64,000 nucleotides of DNA from Prorocentrum cordatum (taxonomy: Eukaryota; Sar; Dinophyceae; Prorocentrales; Prorocentraceae). The notes under the pieces are model-generated. The model saw nothing but the letters and a program-made list of their open reading frames with translations, was not told where the DNA came from and did not search any database. The position numbers and the translations under genes are program-made. The DNA is taken from positions 294,470 through 358,469 of the forward strand of contig CAUYUJ010002725.1 of the NCBI GenBank assembly GCA_963575745.1. Reading direction: 5' to 3'. This document shows, in pieces, positions 1 to 11,072 of this stretch (its first letter is position 1; each line of letters starts with the position of its first letter).

Positions 1-756
1 CAGCAGAAGGTTGACAAGCTTGAGTGCCACGTGCAGGAAAAGTTTTTGGAGCTTGTGGCGCTCAAGGCCAAGTTCGAGCAGGTCCAGGCGCACGAGCTCG
101 CGTGCGCGACCAAAGCCACTGCTGCCTGGGCGGCTGCCAGCAGCGGTCCTGTGCGGACTCGGCCTGGTGACGATCGCGCAGAAGTTCAGCCTGACGATCC
201 TGCATTCGCTTTGTTGCTGCAGCTCGAGGCTATGGACAAGAGTCTCGCTTGTTCACTTCGTTCTCTTCTTGCTACTCGTGATGGCATGCTGCGCCCTGCG
301 GGTGATGTCAGTGAGGTGGCTGACAGTGACAGCGACGACGGCATGCGCGACGCTCCTGTATCTGAGCCGCAGGCCCTCGACGCTGCTGCCGCCGCCACAG
401 CCGTCTTTGGAGGAGACGTGCTCAGTGCAGCAGTGTCGCCCTTTGCGCCAGGTGCTGCGCCTGCCACCCTTGTGCCGTCTGGAGGGGGGGCGGCGACGGG
501 TGGTGTGGGAAAGAGCGACTCGGCGCAAGGAGCGGCTGGCAGCCAGCATGCTTCTGCTCATTTCTCGTCCTTCTTGCAGCGTCTCACCACCGATGAAGGA
601 TGGGATAAGTTCCTACAGTCCAAGGGCTTGTCTCGTAAGCAGTGCGACAACATCGTCGGTGGGCTCAATGATGCTGCGCAGAAGAAGTTCAAGTGCACTC
701 CGTTCGATGACCCGATCAGTACCCCTGCCACAGCGGCAGAACGGCCTTCGGTTTAG
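1..756 (+). CDS. LINE ORF1-like protein, N-terminus missing
   Basis: The frame is open from base 1 and stops with TAG at 754-756, so the start codon lies outside the window. The first ~40 residues form heptad-like Leu/Val/Phe repeats (KLECHVQEKFLELVALKAKF), typical of a coiled coil. The middle is acidic (DSDSDD) and Ala/Pro-rich, hence probably disordered. The C-terminus has a compact Lys/Arg segment (FLQSKGLSRKQCDNIVGGL). ORF1 products of LINEs bind RNA and multimerise; that role is inferred from position upstream of the endonuclease, not from a recognised RNA-binding domain. Confidence 0.5.
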   Translation, partial: QQKVDKLECHVQEKFLELVALKAKFEQVQAHELACATKATAAWAAASSGPVRTRPGDDRAEVQPDDPAFALLLQLEAMDKSLACSLRSLLATRDGMLRPAGDVSEVADSDSDDGMRDAPVSEPQALDAAAAATAVFGGDVLSAAVSPFAPGAAPATLVPSGGGAATGGVGKSDSAQGAAGSQHASAHFSSFLQRLTTDEGWDKFLQSKGLSRKQCDNIVGGLNDAAQKKFKCTPFDDPISTPATAAERPSV

Positions 757-769
757 CAGGAAAGTGCAG

Positions 770-1736
770 AAGGCTTGGTCGTTCATCACCGCCAACGTTG
801 GTGGGCACGTCGGTCTCGACGCGTACCTGTCGGAGTCCATCTACAGTGATGTTCTTTTGTTGCAAGAGTCCCGCATGCTGCCCGCTGCCTCTCAGGCTCT
901 GGAGTCCAAGATGCGTGCTGCGGGGTGGTCGGCTTCAGCTGCGGCGGCGCTTCCCACAGCTGGCAATCCGTCTGGTGGACTGGTTACGGCTACAGTTGCT
1001 CGTGTGGGCATTGCGCCGCTCGAGAATTGCGACAGTCAGATTGTGGCCGCTCGTGCAGCGATGTTGCATGTGGGTGGCATGTTGCGTGGCGGCTTCCTCA
1101 TTGTCAACTTGTACCTAGTGCACTCTGTGGGCATTGACGAGCAGAACTGGGCGATTCTGTCGCGTGTGGGAGCTCGGCTCAAGGCTGCAGGCATGCCCTT
1201 TTATCATCGGCGGTGATTGGAATTGCACGCCAAGTGATTTGATCAACACGTCTTGGGTGGACGCCCTCGACGCTATCATCGTTGCGCCGACTGAGGGTAC
1301 GTGCAGGCCCGCCATGCGCTGCATCGACTTCTTCGTGGTTTCGCGCCAGATCGCAGGTCAGGCCAGGGCCGAAGTTGTTCACAACGTTCCCATCCCTCCC
1401 CACCTTCCTGTCAGGCTCGTCTTGCCGTCAGTCGAGCCCCTGTGTAGCGTGCGTTTCGTGCAGGTCCCCAAGGGGTTCCCCACCGAATTGCCCATTGGGT
1501 GTCTTGGGCCCCCTCCCGAGGTTGACCCCTGGGACCATGTCGGGGAGCTTTGCTCGGACCCTGGGCACCCGATCCAGGATAAGTGGGGCGCGTTTCTCAG
1601 GGCTACTGAGGGTCAGTGGCTGTATTTGTTTCAGATCTCTGGAGACCAGTGCGATGAGTATGTTGGGAGGGGCAGGCCGCTTCAGGTTAAGTGGAAGACT
1701 CCGTCTGCCCCCAACCCTCCCAGGTTTCCCAAGTGA
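770..1736 (+). pseudogene. APE-type endonuclease domain of the LINE, frame-shifted
   Basis: Frame 2 carries FITANVGG, a VLLLQES motif (catalytic Glu) and GGLVTATVARV. Frame 3 then continues with IIGGDWNC (the GDxN motif), CIDFFVVS and PIPPHLPVRL (the terminal His). Together these are the core motifs of the exonuclease-endonuclease-phosphatase family used by LINEs to nick target DNA. The switch of frame lies near 1190-1215, at a run reading gcccttttatc, so the domain is not translated intact. Downstream, to 1736, is the linker toward the RT. Confidence 0.8.
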
Positions 1737-1772
1737 TCCCCTCTCGCCTGCTGGTGGCGTAAGGTCCAGAAC

Positions 1773-3848
1773 GTGCTGGCTGATCTCAGTAGGTCGCCTG
1801 CTGGCGCCCGAAGGTCGCAGCTTGTCGCAGCTGCTGGGCGCCTTTCTCGCTTTCACCGTCTACCAGAGACGGCCGAGATCGCCGCCTGGACGGCGATGCT
1901 GAGGCAGGTTCTTGTTCCCCCCGATGGAGTCGGCGCGGTGCCTCGCCGAGCTCGCGAGCCGCGAGGCGACGAGGCTCCAGCAGGCCTGCGCTCAGGCCAA
2001 GGAACGTGAATGGGGGAATTGGGTTGACAAGCATTCGTCTGGGGGCATGTCAGCTTTGTACAAGTTTTCGGCCCTGCCCACTCCCTTTCAGCCTGCCTCC
2101 CTCTGTCATGGCACCCTTCGACCCTGCACGTCGCTCGAGTCGATCGAAGCTCTCGAAGAAGAATGGAAGCGTTGGTGGCAAGTTGGAGTTGAGCACCAGT
2201 CCCTCGATTGGCCTGAGCTCGGGGACCCCCCGCCGCGGCCCACTGTGGCCGAGCTCGTGCGTGCCCTCAAGTCTTTCAAGCCCGCTACGGGCACGGGGTT
2301 TGATCAGATCTCCCCTCGCTCTCTTCTGCTGTTGCCGCCTGCTGCTCTCGAGGCTCTGTGTGATATTGTGCACCACATCGAGCATAAGCGAGAGTGGCCC
2401 AGCATGTGGAATCGCATTGTGTTTATTCTCAAGAGGACGGGGGGCGTCAGGCCCTTGGGGCTCTTTCACGTGTTGGCCAGGGTCCAGTGTCGCCTGAGAC
2501 GTCTTCTCATCAGGAAGTGGCGGGCCTCCAATTTCAGGGCTTTCTTTTGGAGCACCCATGGTAAAGCTTCTGAAAAATGTGTTTGGATCCAGGCGGCCTG
2601 GTCGGAGCATTCCACCTACAAGGATCGTGCGCGTGCCACCTTGTTGCCCGATTTAAAGAAGGCTTTCGAGTTGGTACAGCATCATCACTTGGTGGCCGCC
2701 GCGGCGGCCACTAGCTTTCCGTTGTGACAAGTGTATCTCTTGGTTCAAATCTACCGCGCCCCGCGCATCATCGATGCTGGGGGGTGCTGTTGGGTCGTTG
2801 CTTGTGTTGAGCAAAAGATTGCCAGGATGTACCTTTGCCACTTGTATGCTGCAGTTGATTCTCTTAGGCCCTTTGGGCGCCGTGCAGGCCGCCTGCCCCG
2901 CAGTGCAGCTGTCCGTCAACGTTGACGATTTTGGCCTCATGCGCTGGGGCGCCGAGTCCCGCGTTGCTGGCGACATCGCCGCCGCAGGCCAGCATTTGCT
3001 GCAGCAGCTGCGCCAGGTCGACTTAAAGTTCGCTCTCGACAAGTCACGTGTTTTGAGCAATTTCCCTAAGGTTCGTGCTTCCATTGCAGCCAAGTTGAAG
3101 AGCCTTCATTCAACCCCTGCCCGTCAGGTCTGAACGTAATCTCGGCGTGGACTACGGATCGGGCAAGGTTGCTAGGCGAGGCACGATCCGTGAGCGTGTC
3201 GCTTGTATGCGGCCTAGGATGGTCCGTATGGGTTTCCTCAAGGGCACTAAGCCTCGTCGCCGCGTGCTCGGGCGCATGGCTCGAGCTGCTCATGTGTCTT
3301 CGGTCCTTTTCTGAGCTTCTGTTATGGGGGCCAATGGGCAGGAGTTGGAGGTTCTTCGAGGTGCGGCTGGCAAGCTGCAGGACCACCGTCAGGATGGCAA
3401 ATCTAGGACCCTGAGCCTTCTTCTCTCCCCTGTTCCCCGTTTGGATCCCATCTTCAGAGCCACTTGGTTGCCCGTTAAGTTTTACCTCTATGCGCTCTGG
3501 CATCGTTGGTTGCCCCATGAGGCTCTGGATTTCGGGCTCCGTGAAGCCCACAGGCATCTTTCTGGGCTGGAGCACCCTTGGTCCTCCATTAGGGGCCCCT
3601 TTTGCGCCCTGTGGGCCTCGCTCAGGCGCGTGGGTATCGTTGCTACTTCGTCCACGTCCTGGATTTGGCCTGATGGGGCCGACGTCAACCCGATGAACTA
3701 CTGCCCCGTCGCTGTTCAGGAGCTCGTGTTTCGTGCTGTGGAGGCGTGGCAGTACTGTAAGGTCGCGGAGCATCTCGCGGTCGAGGACTTCGCCAATGGG
3801 CTGATCTTGGGACCCCTGAAGGCCTCCTTGGCAGCAAGAGTAAATTGA
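1773..3848 (+). pseudogene. Reverse transcriptase domain of the LINE, broken into three frames
   Basis: Frame 1 (1912-2727) holds RT fingers motifs: TGTGFDQISP, GGVRPLGL and LPDLKKAFELV, the last matching RT motif A with its catalytic Asp. Frame 2 (2774-3133) holds GCTFATCMLQ (motif B) and VNVDDFGLM (motif C, with the Asp-Asp pair near 2924-2929). Frame 3 (3324-3848) holds the thumb and connection region. The frame breaks near 2727 and after 3133 make this copy non-functional as written. Family knowledge: this enzyme would copy LINE RNA at the nicked target. Confidence 0.85.
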
Positions 3849-5113
3849 CGGCCCAGCAGCAGGGCCACCTACGCAGCACGGTCATCGGTGGGCAGTGGCC
3901 ACAGAAGAGGCAGTGGGCCGCGGGTTATGACACGACTCCCTCTTGTCTGCTCTGCCCCGCGCAGGAAGGGACACTGCTGCATAGGCACTGCTCTTGCTCG
4001 CGCTTAGACAGTTTCGAGGGCAAGCCCAGCTTCTTAGCCGCAGCAGAAGCTGCTGCCACTACTTCAGTGCTGGCGTCGCTCTTTGCCGAGCGTTGTCTTG
4101 TGCCATTTCCTTCTCTGAGCCGCCGTCCCCCAGGGTCTCCGATTTGTTGGGGGCTTGGAGGGCCCTCGGAGTTTACGGGAGATATTTACACTGACGGTTC
4201 TGTTTTTGAGGCTCAGTATCCCAGTCTGGCCAGTGCGGGCTGGGGGTGCGTTGCATTGCATCAGGACCGTCAGGAAATTGTCTCGTTTTGTTCAGGACCG
4301 CTTTTGGACCCACTCCAGTGCATCAATGCTGCCGAGCTTGTTGCTGTCATCAACGTTCTACTCTTCGCGATTCCGCCTGTGCATATTTTTACGGATTCTG
4401 CCTTTGTGGCTGATGGTTTCCTTGTGCGTGGCCCAGATGCTACCCGTGCCTGTATCTCTGCGCACGCTCATCTCTGGAAGGAGTTCTGGAGGCTGGTGGA
4501 TGACTGGGGCGGTGGGATTGAGATCAGTAAAATAAAGGGTCATGCGACCCAAGTTGATGTGCAGACTGGACATGGCTCCTCTGCACGTCACCAATACGGC
4601 AGTGCCAAGGCAGACGAGGCTGCCAAGAGTGCTGCTTCCTTTGCTAGGGTCCCTGGTGAGGCCGTCGCACAGCTCCAGGCCCGTGGCAAAGTCTTGCACG
4701 CCTGGGGTTCCTGGATTGCGTTTCTTTCTGAGGGGCTCGATGATTGCGGGCATCCTAAGAAGCGCGCCCGTCGTTTGCCCCCTGTGCCCCGCTTGGTTCT
4801 CGTCAAAGAGCCCGTGGCCACCGATTTGGTCAGTCGTGCCCTGGCCGTTCAGGCGAGCTGCTCGGGTAAGGTGCATGCTCTTGCTAAGTTCCAGCTTTCT
4901 GGAGGACCTCTGGTGGTCGGCTGTACGCGATGCGCTTGCTTTGCAGTGACGAGGCTGTCTGGCTTAGCGAGCCCGTGCCCACCCGAGGTCACTGACCACG
5001 CTCGCAAGACGTTGAAGAGGCTTGCGAAAGGTGAATTCAGGCTCAGTGGCAAAGTCTATCGAGTTCAATCCTTGATCAGGCTCCCTGCCCTGGCGGCCAC
5101 GGCGGGTGTCTAA
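3845..5113 (+). CDS. RNase H domain and Cys-rich tail of the LINE
   Basis: An intact 422-codon ORF. Upstream of the catalytic domain is a Cys/His cluster (CLLCPAQEGTLLHRHCSC) resembling the zinc finger often found after LINE RT. RNase H residues are all visible: D117 in IYTDGS, E164 in NAAELVAV, D184 in FTDSAF and D257 in KADEAAK. A second small cluster, CTRCACF, lies near residue 360. The enzyme would degrade the RNA strand after reverse transcription. It overlaps the RT fragment by four bases, so originally both were probably one polyprotein. Intactness here contrasts with the broken upstream domains. Confidence 0.85.
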   Translation: MTAQQQGHLRSTVIGGQWPQKRQWAAGYDTTPSCLLCPAQEGTLLHRHCSCSRLDSFEGKPSFLAAAEAAATTSVLASLFAERCLVPFPSLSRRPPGSPICWGLGGPSEFTGDIYTDGSVFEAQYPSLASAGWGCVALHQDRQEIVSFCSGPLLDPLQCINAAELVAVINVLLFAIPPVHIFTDSAFVADGFLVRGPDATRACISAHAHLWKEFWRLVDDWGGGIEISKIKGHATQVDVQTGHGSSARHQYGSAKADEAAKSAASFARVPGEAVAQLQARGKVLHAWGSWIAFLSEGLDDCGHPKKRARRLPPVPRLVLVKEPVATDLVSRALAVQASCSGKVHALAKFQLSGGPLVVGCTRCACFAVTRLSGLASPCPPEVTDHARKTLKRLAKGEFRLSGKVYRVQSLIRLPALAATAGV

Positions 5114-5251
5114 GTTTTTCTACACCCGTGGGCCTTCGCCTGGACGAGGGAGCCGTGTCCGCCAGTGGGGCCGAGGGTGGTTGCAAGGTGCGCCTTCGGC
5201 CCTGCTTTCACTGCTGGTGGTGGACAGACTCTGCCCGCCCCCAGGTTGCGC

Positions 5252-5388
5252 CGAGGAGGAGGAGGAGGAGGAGGAGGAGGGGGAGGAGGAGGAGGAGGAG
5301 GAGGAGGAGGAGGAGGGAGGAGGGAGGAGGAGGAGGAGGGAGGAGGAGGAGGAGGAGGAGGAGGAAGATGAGAGGGGAGGGAGGAGGA
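5252..5388 (+). repeat. GGA/GAG microsatellite between LINE and copia-like element A
   Basis: About 135 bp of almost pure GAG/GGA triplets, ending abruptly two bases before the first sequence shared by copia-like elements A and B. No coding function is supported. Confidence 0.9.
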
Positions 5389-5535
5389 TTCTAAAGCGAG
5401 TTGGGATACAGGCGAGAGGTGACGACCGTGTGTCCGCGGCCGTTTGTGCTCAAGCGGCCGGCCGCCTATATCTGACTATACCTCAGGGCGAGGTGTGCGA
5501 TTCGCCATCGAGACCGAAAACATCCTTCGCTTGAG

Positions 5536-7250
5536 ATGGCCCGTCGCTCCCGCGACGACCTCCTACTATTGGGACTAACGCTATTACGATACAACAGAGT
5601 TGGAGCTGTGCTTCGCCTAAGGCGTAGCTTCTGGTCGGGTCTACCGGCCCCTTTCAAACTTGGTAGCGGAGCTGGCCTATGGTGGTCAGCTCCTGCTCGA
5701 TTCCTCACCATCCGCGACACTATCTGGTGGGCTACTGACATGGTGGAACATCAATGTGCACTGGGTATGCGCGGAGGAATGTACATAACTACGCACGACC
5801 GCAAGGACACCTGCAGTGCTACCTCTGTTCTCGCAGAGGCCTCCCACTCGAGTCCTACATCCCTGCGCTACTACATTCCTGAAGTCCTCCCACCTACTCC
5901 AATTGGAAACTTCTGTGATTATTCCACGCGTGGAAGCGTGCGATACGATATTGCGCCGCCTCCACCCCCACGCAGGCTCGCGATAAAACGCCACGACCAC
6001 GACCTATGGGGCCATTGGAATGGTGTTACTACCTTTGGTTTCATGTGGGTCGCTGTCGGGTGCGCTGTGGGACACACGCGTGGCGGAGACGACGCAAGAA
6101 CGACCGGGACCCCAGTGGGACCCGGCCGGTCAAGTACCTTTTCCGCGAATTCGCTCGCGAGGTGCGTGCCTGGATCAACGTGACCACAGGCCACTATGAC
6201 GCTTTCCCAACGAGCTGCAGCACTGCACCGTGGTGTGGGTGGCCTCGCACGGACCATGGCCATGAGAGGTCCCCCGGCAGTTATCATTTTTGGCGTCAAC
6301 ATAGGTGGCCGCCATACTGATGGTGCTACCTACATTCTGCTCCTCTTGAGCACGACGTTCGAGAACCTAGAAGAGGAACGCCAATTCAACTCGGGCACAG
6401 CTCTCATTGACTTCCGAGTCCATGCGGGAGAGCGGATCGACCAGACATTGGCGCGCTGGAGAGCGGATCGACCAGACATTGGCGCGCTTCGAGATAGCCC
6501 GCTATGAGGCTGAAACGGCAGGCTCTAGCATCCCCGATTTCTAAATGCTGACGGTTATCCTGGTCGGAGCCCCAGGTGGGGACGTCGCGCGCACCGCAAC
6601 TTCTACAGCCACTTAACCACCGCGTGCCGAGGGATCAGCAGGAATTGGACTCTCTGCTTGAACGCATGAAATCATATGCTCACATGGCTGAGCGAAGCCC
6701 CGGCAACGTTGGTTGCATCTTCAGCCACGGCCATCGCACCGAGACCTTCCATGCTGAAGCTAACGCAGGGCAGCCTGCTACGAACGTCTGGAACGACGAC
6801 CCGCAACCAACGGAAACCACCGCGCTATGAACTCATGATGGTGGTTCGGCCGCGGGGTCGCAAGACTCCTGGGCCAGGTATCAGGGGCCGCTGGAAACGG
6901 CGGCTCCTACGCAAACCACCGCCCTTGTTGGCTCAACGGGGCAGCCCGCCGAGTCCGACGCCGACGCGTCATCGGACGGCGAGGCGAATGCCCGAGACTG
7001 CTCCGACGTGCCCGCGTATCTCACGGAAGAACAACAGTCTCAATGTCTATTCTTAGGGCATCAGAAACATGAGCGCAGGCGGGGCCGATTTCTGAAGAAG
7101 CCAGCTCGCAAGGTAAGACGTACTATCCGACGGGCACTTGGGGGAAGGGTCGAGGCGAGCGTGAGGGCAAGCGACGGCGACTGCATGGCAGAGGTACGTG
7201 GGCTTTCTTGGCACCCCTTACTGGTCCGCAATGCGAATAACTATTCCTAG
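5536..7250 (+). pseudogene. Gag capsid region of copia-like element A
   Basis: Residues read as LLLGLTLLRYNRVGA and YITTHDRKDTC match element B (52.7-53.0 kb). The capsid core lies in shifted frames: REFAREVRAWINVTTG near 6150-6180, then TMAMRGPP and GGRHTDGATYILLLLSTTF followed by NLEEERQFNSGTALIDF at 6235-6415. The C-terminal arm PAYLTEEQQSQCLFLGHQK (7011-7068) and the basic RRRGRFLKKPARKVRR tail precede the zinc knuckle. Gag would form the particle and bind element RNA. Frame changes occur near 6195 and 6488, the second explained by a 31-nt duplication. Confidence 0.7.
6427..6488 (+). repeat. 31-nt tandem duplication inside Gag of element A
   Basis: Two identical 31-nt copies (6427-6457 and 6458-6488), beginning GGAGAGCGGATCGACC. 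Because 31 is not a multiple of three, the duplication shifts the Gag frame. Element B lacks both copies, carrying a small deletion at the same place. Confidence 0.9.
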
Positions 7251-9787
7251 GCGCAGGCCGAAACCGTAGGCGCACCTCGGGAAAGGGCAAGGGGCGTCGG
7301 GGCAACCCGAAAGATGCTAACGGCAGAGCAATGGGATGTGGCATCTGCCACAGCACGCAACATTTTTGCCGTGACTGCCCTCGGGGCGATGGGGGGGGGG
7401 GGGGGGGGGGGGCAGAGGCCTGTCGATGCATTTGGCTCAAACTGATTCGGACATGCAGTATGTCGACTGGGAAGCGCGACTGGCTCACCTGGCCGGCGGG
7501 CCAGTTACAGTTGTTACTTTCATGGCTGCAATGTGTGCCAGTCTGTCCCTCTCGAATTGCGCCGACGAGCTGTTCGAGGAGATATCCGCTGGCCACAGCG
7601 AGATCAACCTGGCAGACTGGCTGGGCATGCCCATCGCGGGGCAACCTGCGCGCATTGAATTTGTCGAGAACGTTTATGTGCCCGCCGAAGTAGATCAAGA
7701 AATGGCGGGGGCACCCGCGGATTCAGAAGCAACAGTTCCTGCGACAGATGAGGAAATGCAAATGGTGCTTTATCCTCGGGCCATCGGCAAACCTTCAAGC
7801 GTGGAAGTATATGATGATGATCCGTTGCGGGGGGGGGGGGGGGGGCGCGAGATGCTGGCGACTTGTCAGAGCGCGCCCAGCACGGGCTTGGCCACGACGA
7901 ACTTCAATTGTCACACGCGGCCGCGAGGCGTTCCCCGAGCCGCCGGGGGCGATCGGCGAGCCGTCGAATCTGGAGACGCGCGGGCCGCGCGGGCGACGGC
8001 GACGACGAGTGGGAAGCTGACCGACGCGTGCTGCGTCGTGGTCGTGTCCGCAGTTATTCACGCGAGCATTCGCGCGCGCGCTCCAGCGGCGCCCGCTCTA
8101 GCGGCCTTGAGCGCCCTCGCCTCCCTGACGCGGGGGCCCCCAAGACCCCGCCAAGGAGGGGTGGCAGGCCCGGCGCCCCACCGAGGAAGGGGCGCCTGCC
8201 GGGGAACCCGCCTCAGAGGGAGTATCCTCCAGAAGAGTATTCAGAAGGCGACGTGCAGCGCCTTGTCAGCGATGGCGCCGCTGGATTAGCTCGTCAACAC
8301 ATACCCTCTGATACAATGCGATACTACCTGGGCCGAGGTTGGTCCGAACGCCAAATTCGTCGCTGGCATTCTCTTCGCAATGTTGAACGAAATGACGACG
8401 GCAAGATGAAAGCGGAGCGACAAGAGGGCCATCGTCGAAGAACGGCAGCTTTACCGAAATCGTGCTTGTATTAGGTCCGCTTATGCCGACCGCAGACCCG
8501 GCTGCCCCGTGGGGCGCCCATCAAGGGGCTTCAATTTCGGCAGGACACCATGGGTCTGGTCTCGCGGTGACGGTCGGGGTCCGGTCGCAGATCCGAGCAA
8601 AGTTCCACGCGGGGGGCAGTTGGCGAGAATGGATTATAAGGCAGCCGAAGATTATGAATTTGCTTGTGCACAAGATGCATGACATAATTTTTCTCTTACT
8701 CACTACCTGGGGGCATGTAATCGTCAGTGGCATGCCGGGGAACATGCTTCGTCCGAGCAAGAAGATGACGGCCGGCCAGAAGATGGTGAAGCTGAGAACT
8801 TGGCCGAAGCAGTGGAACCCACGGCAGAGGCTCTTCCAGGGTGCGACGCGGACTGCTCCGACGCGGCCCTCTCCTCCATCGCGGACTGCACTTGCGTTGC
8901 GGATGCCCTCGTCGACCCTATTCACAGGGTCACGGGGGACGTGGATTTTCCCCCGGGCAGAAGAGTCGCCTATCATGCTAGGTCTGTAGGTCCGAGAAAA
9001 ACTCTTGTCACAAGCAGGGTTTACGCCGACACGTGTGACTTGAGTTGCAGGGGCAAGGCCGAGATCAAGAGCGCGGCGCTCAGAAAGCCTGGAGACTCAG
9101 AGGACCTTAGCCCCGGCAGAAGGCCTGTAAATTATCGGCCGCGGATGCCCGCAAGGGCAACGTCAGGGGCGCCTCCTCCCCAGTTGAAGACGGACCAACC
9201 TATTGATATATTTCCATTTTTGAATTCTTCGAGCCGGCCCAAGTCGCTCGGACCTGATCAACTTGCGCCGCCGCCTAGACAGAAGAAGAGATATAGCCCA
9301 AGTGATCCCAATCCTGGTAGCAGCAAGCATCAGCGATATGCGGGGCAGCCTGCTGAGCGACATCGATCCAGAGGACCAGCAGTGGCTGCCGCCGCAGCTG
9401 CGTTCCAGGGCGCCATCACGCCTGCCCCAAAGGAGCCCGTGGCCCGTCGCGGCCCCACACCTGGCCGGGCGCACAGGACAGGCTGGGCGCCAACATTGGA
9501 GGGATTATCGAGGGGTGCTTCTTCAGCGAGGTATGGTGTCAAGCAGGAGGTATTGGAAACTACGTCAAAGGCATCGGGGGGGGGGGGCCCAAGGCCAATG
9601 CATGCGAGTTCTACGACAGTGGTGCAAATAAACGCCAGGACTTCGACATCCGTGCTTTTCGAACTCCCAGGGGATCTGCAGGCGCTGGCTCATCATCTGC
9701 AGGCGCTAGCCCGTCAGCAGCACCTGCAGCAGCCCAGTCAGCGAGAAGGTCTGATGAGCCAGATCCGAGTTCTGCGGGGCAACCTGC
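6765..9787 (+). repeat. Copies of the 14-nt AGQPA hairpin repeat in element A
   Basis: The motif GCRGG-NNNN-CCTGC occurs at 6765-6778 (loop GCAG), 7636-7649 (GCAA), 9340-9353 (GCAG) and 9774-9787 (GCAA), with a diverged copy at 6936-6949. Where the frame is open it reads Ala-Gly-Gln-Pro-Ala. The arms GCAGG or GCGGG can pair with CCTGC. Confidence 0.8.
7331..8474 (+). pseudogene. Gag nucleocapsid knuckle and Arg/Ser-rich segment, element A
   Basis: At 7334-7378 the frame reads CGICHSTQHFCRDC, an exact CX2CX4HX4C zinc knuckle. It is followed by a 22-base G run (7391-7412) that shifts the frame. Frame 1 (7426-7830) then encodes an acidic stretch (DELFEEISAGHSEINLADWL) and an AGQPA repeat, ending at a second G run (7830-7846). 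Frame 3 (7863-8474) encodes an Arg/Ser-rich segment (ARSSGARSSG) and a conserved WSERQIRRWHSL motif also present in B at 55.5 kb. RS-rich stretches commonly bind RNA; that use here is inference. Confidence 0.7.
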
Positions 9788-9855
9788 GCTGGCCCTCGAA
9801 ATGCCCGCGGCATGTAGGCAGGATTTGGGAAAGGTTCGCACCGCCAGCCGAATGA
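8800..9855 (+). CDS. Linker polyprotein fragment of element A
   Basis: An open stretch of 351 codons without a convincing ATG start. It is rich in Pro, Arg and Ser, and contains PPPRQKKRYSPSDPNPGSSK and RSRGPAVAAAAAAFQG, which match element B (SDPNPGGSK-like and RSRGPAVAAAAARFQG near 56.5 kb). No catalytic domain is recognised. It sits between the RS-rich segment and the central conserved domain and carries two AGQPA hairpin copies. A 10-base G run at 9576 disturbs the comparison with B. Probably a disordered polyprotein spacer. Confidence 0.5.
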   Translation: MAEAVEPTAEALPGCDADCSDAALSSIADCTCVADALVDPIHRVTGDVDFPPGRRVAYHARSVGPRKTLVTSRVYADTCDLSCRGKAEIKSAALRKPGDSEDLSPGRRPVNYRPRMPARATSGAPPPQLKTDQPIDIFPFLNSSSRPKSLGPDQLAPPPRQKKRYSPSDPNPGSSKHQRYAGQPAERHRSRGPAVAAAAAAFQGAITPAPKEPVARRGPTPGRAHRTGWAPTLEGLSRGASSARYGVKQEVLETTSKASGGGGPRPMHASSTTVVQINARTSTSVLFELPGDLQALAHHLQALARQQHLQQPSQREGLMSQIRVLRGNLRWPSKCPRHVGRIWERFAPPAE

Positions 9856-10053
9856 GGATCAGCCCAGCGTATCATCCTCACGTCGATGAATGGTCTGATC
9901 GATACGTCGTGGTGCATTGCAACATCGAGGATGCTGCCGCCATTGCTGATGGGGGCAGTTCACGCGCGTCAGGTTGCGCGCGACCTCCAGCGTGAAGCGC
10001 CTGCTCTCAGCTATCATTCCGAGAAGAGATACCTGAGGGGGGCCCTCGAGTGA

Positions 10054-10413
10054 TTGAGAATTGTTGGACCAAAGCTGAACGCTGAGGAACAGCGCAGTTG
10101 TTCACAGTGGCTCACTACAGCTACGCGTCGCAAGCCGTTTCATAAGAACCATCTGTATGAAAGGTTTTTGGCGGCAGCGCCGCCTTTCGACGAGTTGCTC
10201 GACAACTGGCCGCCCGAGGGCCGCGATTACTATCGGTGCCGCTACCTGGAGACTGTCCAGCGATGCCTCAGCATGCGCCATTGGGCATATCAGGCATTGA
10301 CCGCGCTGAACTTGATTGGCATGGTGGACAGCGCCGCAATGCTGAAGAACAGGCTCCAGGTAAAGAAGTGTCAGTTCGCCAGCGAGACTCATCCGACGTA
10401 CTTTCTGCGCTGA
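10054..10413 (+). pseudogene. Central conserved domain of element A, truncated
   Basis: This 119-codon fragment aligns by eye with residues in element B at 57.28-57.65 kb: QWLTTATRRKPFHKNHLYERF against EWLTTALRHKPFHRGQLSDMF, HWAYQALTALNLIGMVDSAAM against HWAYQAHSVLELIGMVDDSGM, and HPTYFLR against HDTYFLR. I do not recognise the family. Strong conservation between two otherwise diverged copies suggests it was a functional domain. The upstream part (NPAYRP-like region near 9850) is in a different frame in A. Confidence 0.6.
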
Positions 10414-11072
10414 AGTAATGGACGTAACAGCCCTGGTATAATGTGCCCTGAGTCCTTATGCAGGAGGATAACTGATTTGACAACACCAGGTGCACATTGC
10501 CATTTTGTTCATGGTACCCAATGGGCTACTATCCCGAACATACTTCATGCGGGACTGTCATGACGCGCTGATGATACTGCTAATAAAAGGGGCAGACGGT
10601 TTGGTCATGTATGTCCATATCTACCTGGAGATAACCAGATTTAGTCTGGCCTGCGCGTCGGTTCCGAAGTATTGATCATGATAAGTTTGAAAAGCTTACT
10701 TCGCGACATGTGGCAATTTGGTGTTCAGCAAGTGATATTATTATGACGCCCCGACCTCCCCAAGGGACACAGTGCATGTGTGAGATGCGATGCTAATGCA
10801 ACGAGGTGCCATACACCCCTGCCGGGCGGCCCTGAAGGGCGCAAGGTCTCCAGAATGATAACGTTTGATTACGACGCATGGGAGGAGCTCGATGACATTG
10901 CATATGATGGCGGGGTGGTGGCGAGTTCAGCTGCTGCCGCCGAGGCGCGTTCCGAGCGTCGCTCCCTGGTGGACAACGCAACACGATCACGATACTCGCG
11001 TTTGAAGACGATAATGCTGAAGCCACCACCTTCGCGCCCCAGAGCCCCACAGTCCAGGACTGGACTCGGGAA

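Larger units (their letters stand above)
1..5150 (+). mobile_element. LINE-type non-LTR retrotransposon, left end cut by window
   Basis: Ordered domains on one strand define a LINE: ORF1-like coiled coil, APE-type endonuclease, reverse transcriptase with the VDD active site, then RNase H with a full D-E-D-D set. The frame changes several times (near 1200, 2727, 3133 and 3300), so this copy is decayed, although the RNase H segment is one intact ORF. The right end is placed near 5150, before a purine-rich microsatellite; a terminal poly(A) is not evident. The true 5' end lies left of the window. Confidence 0.85.
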
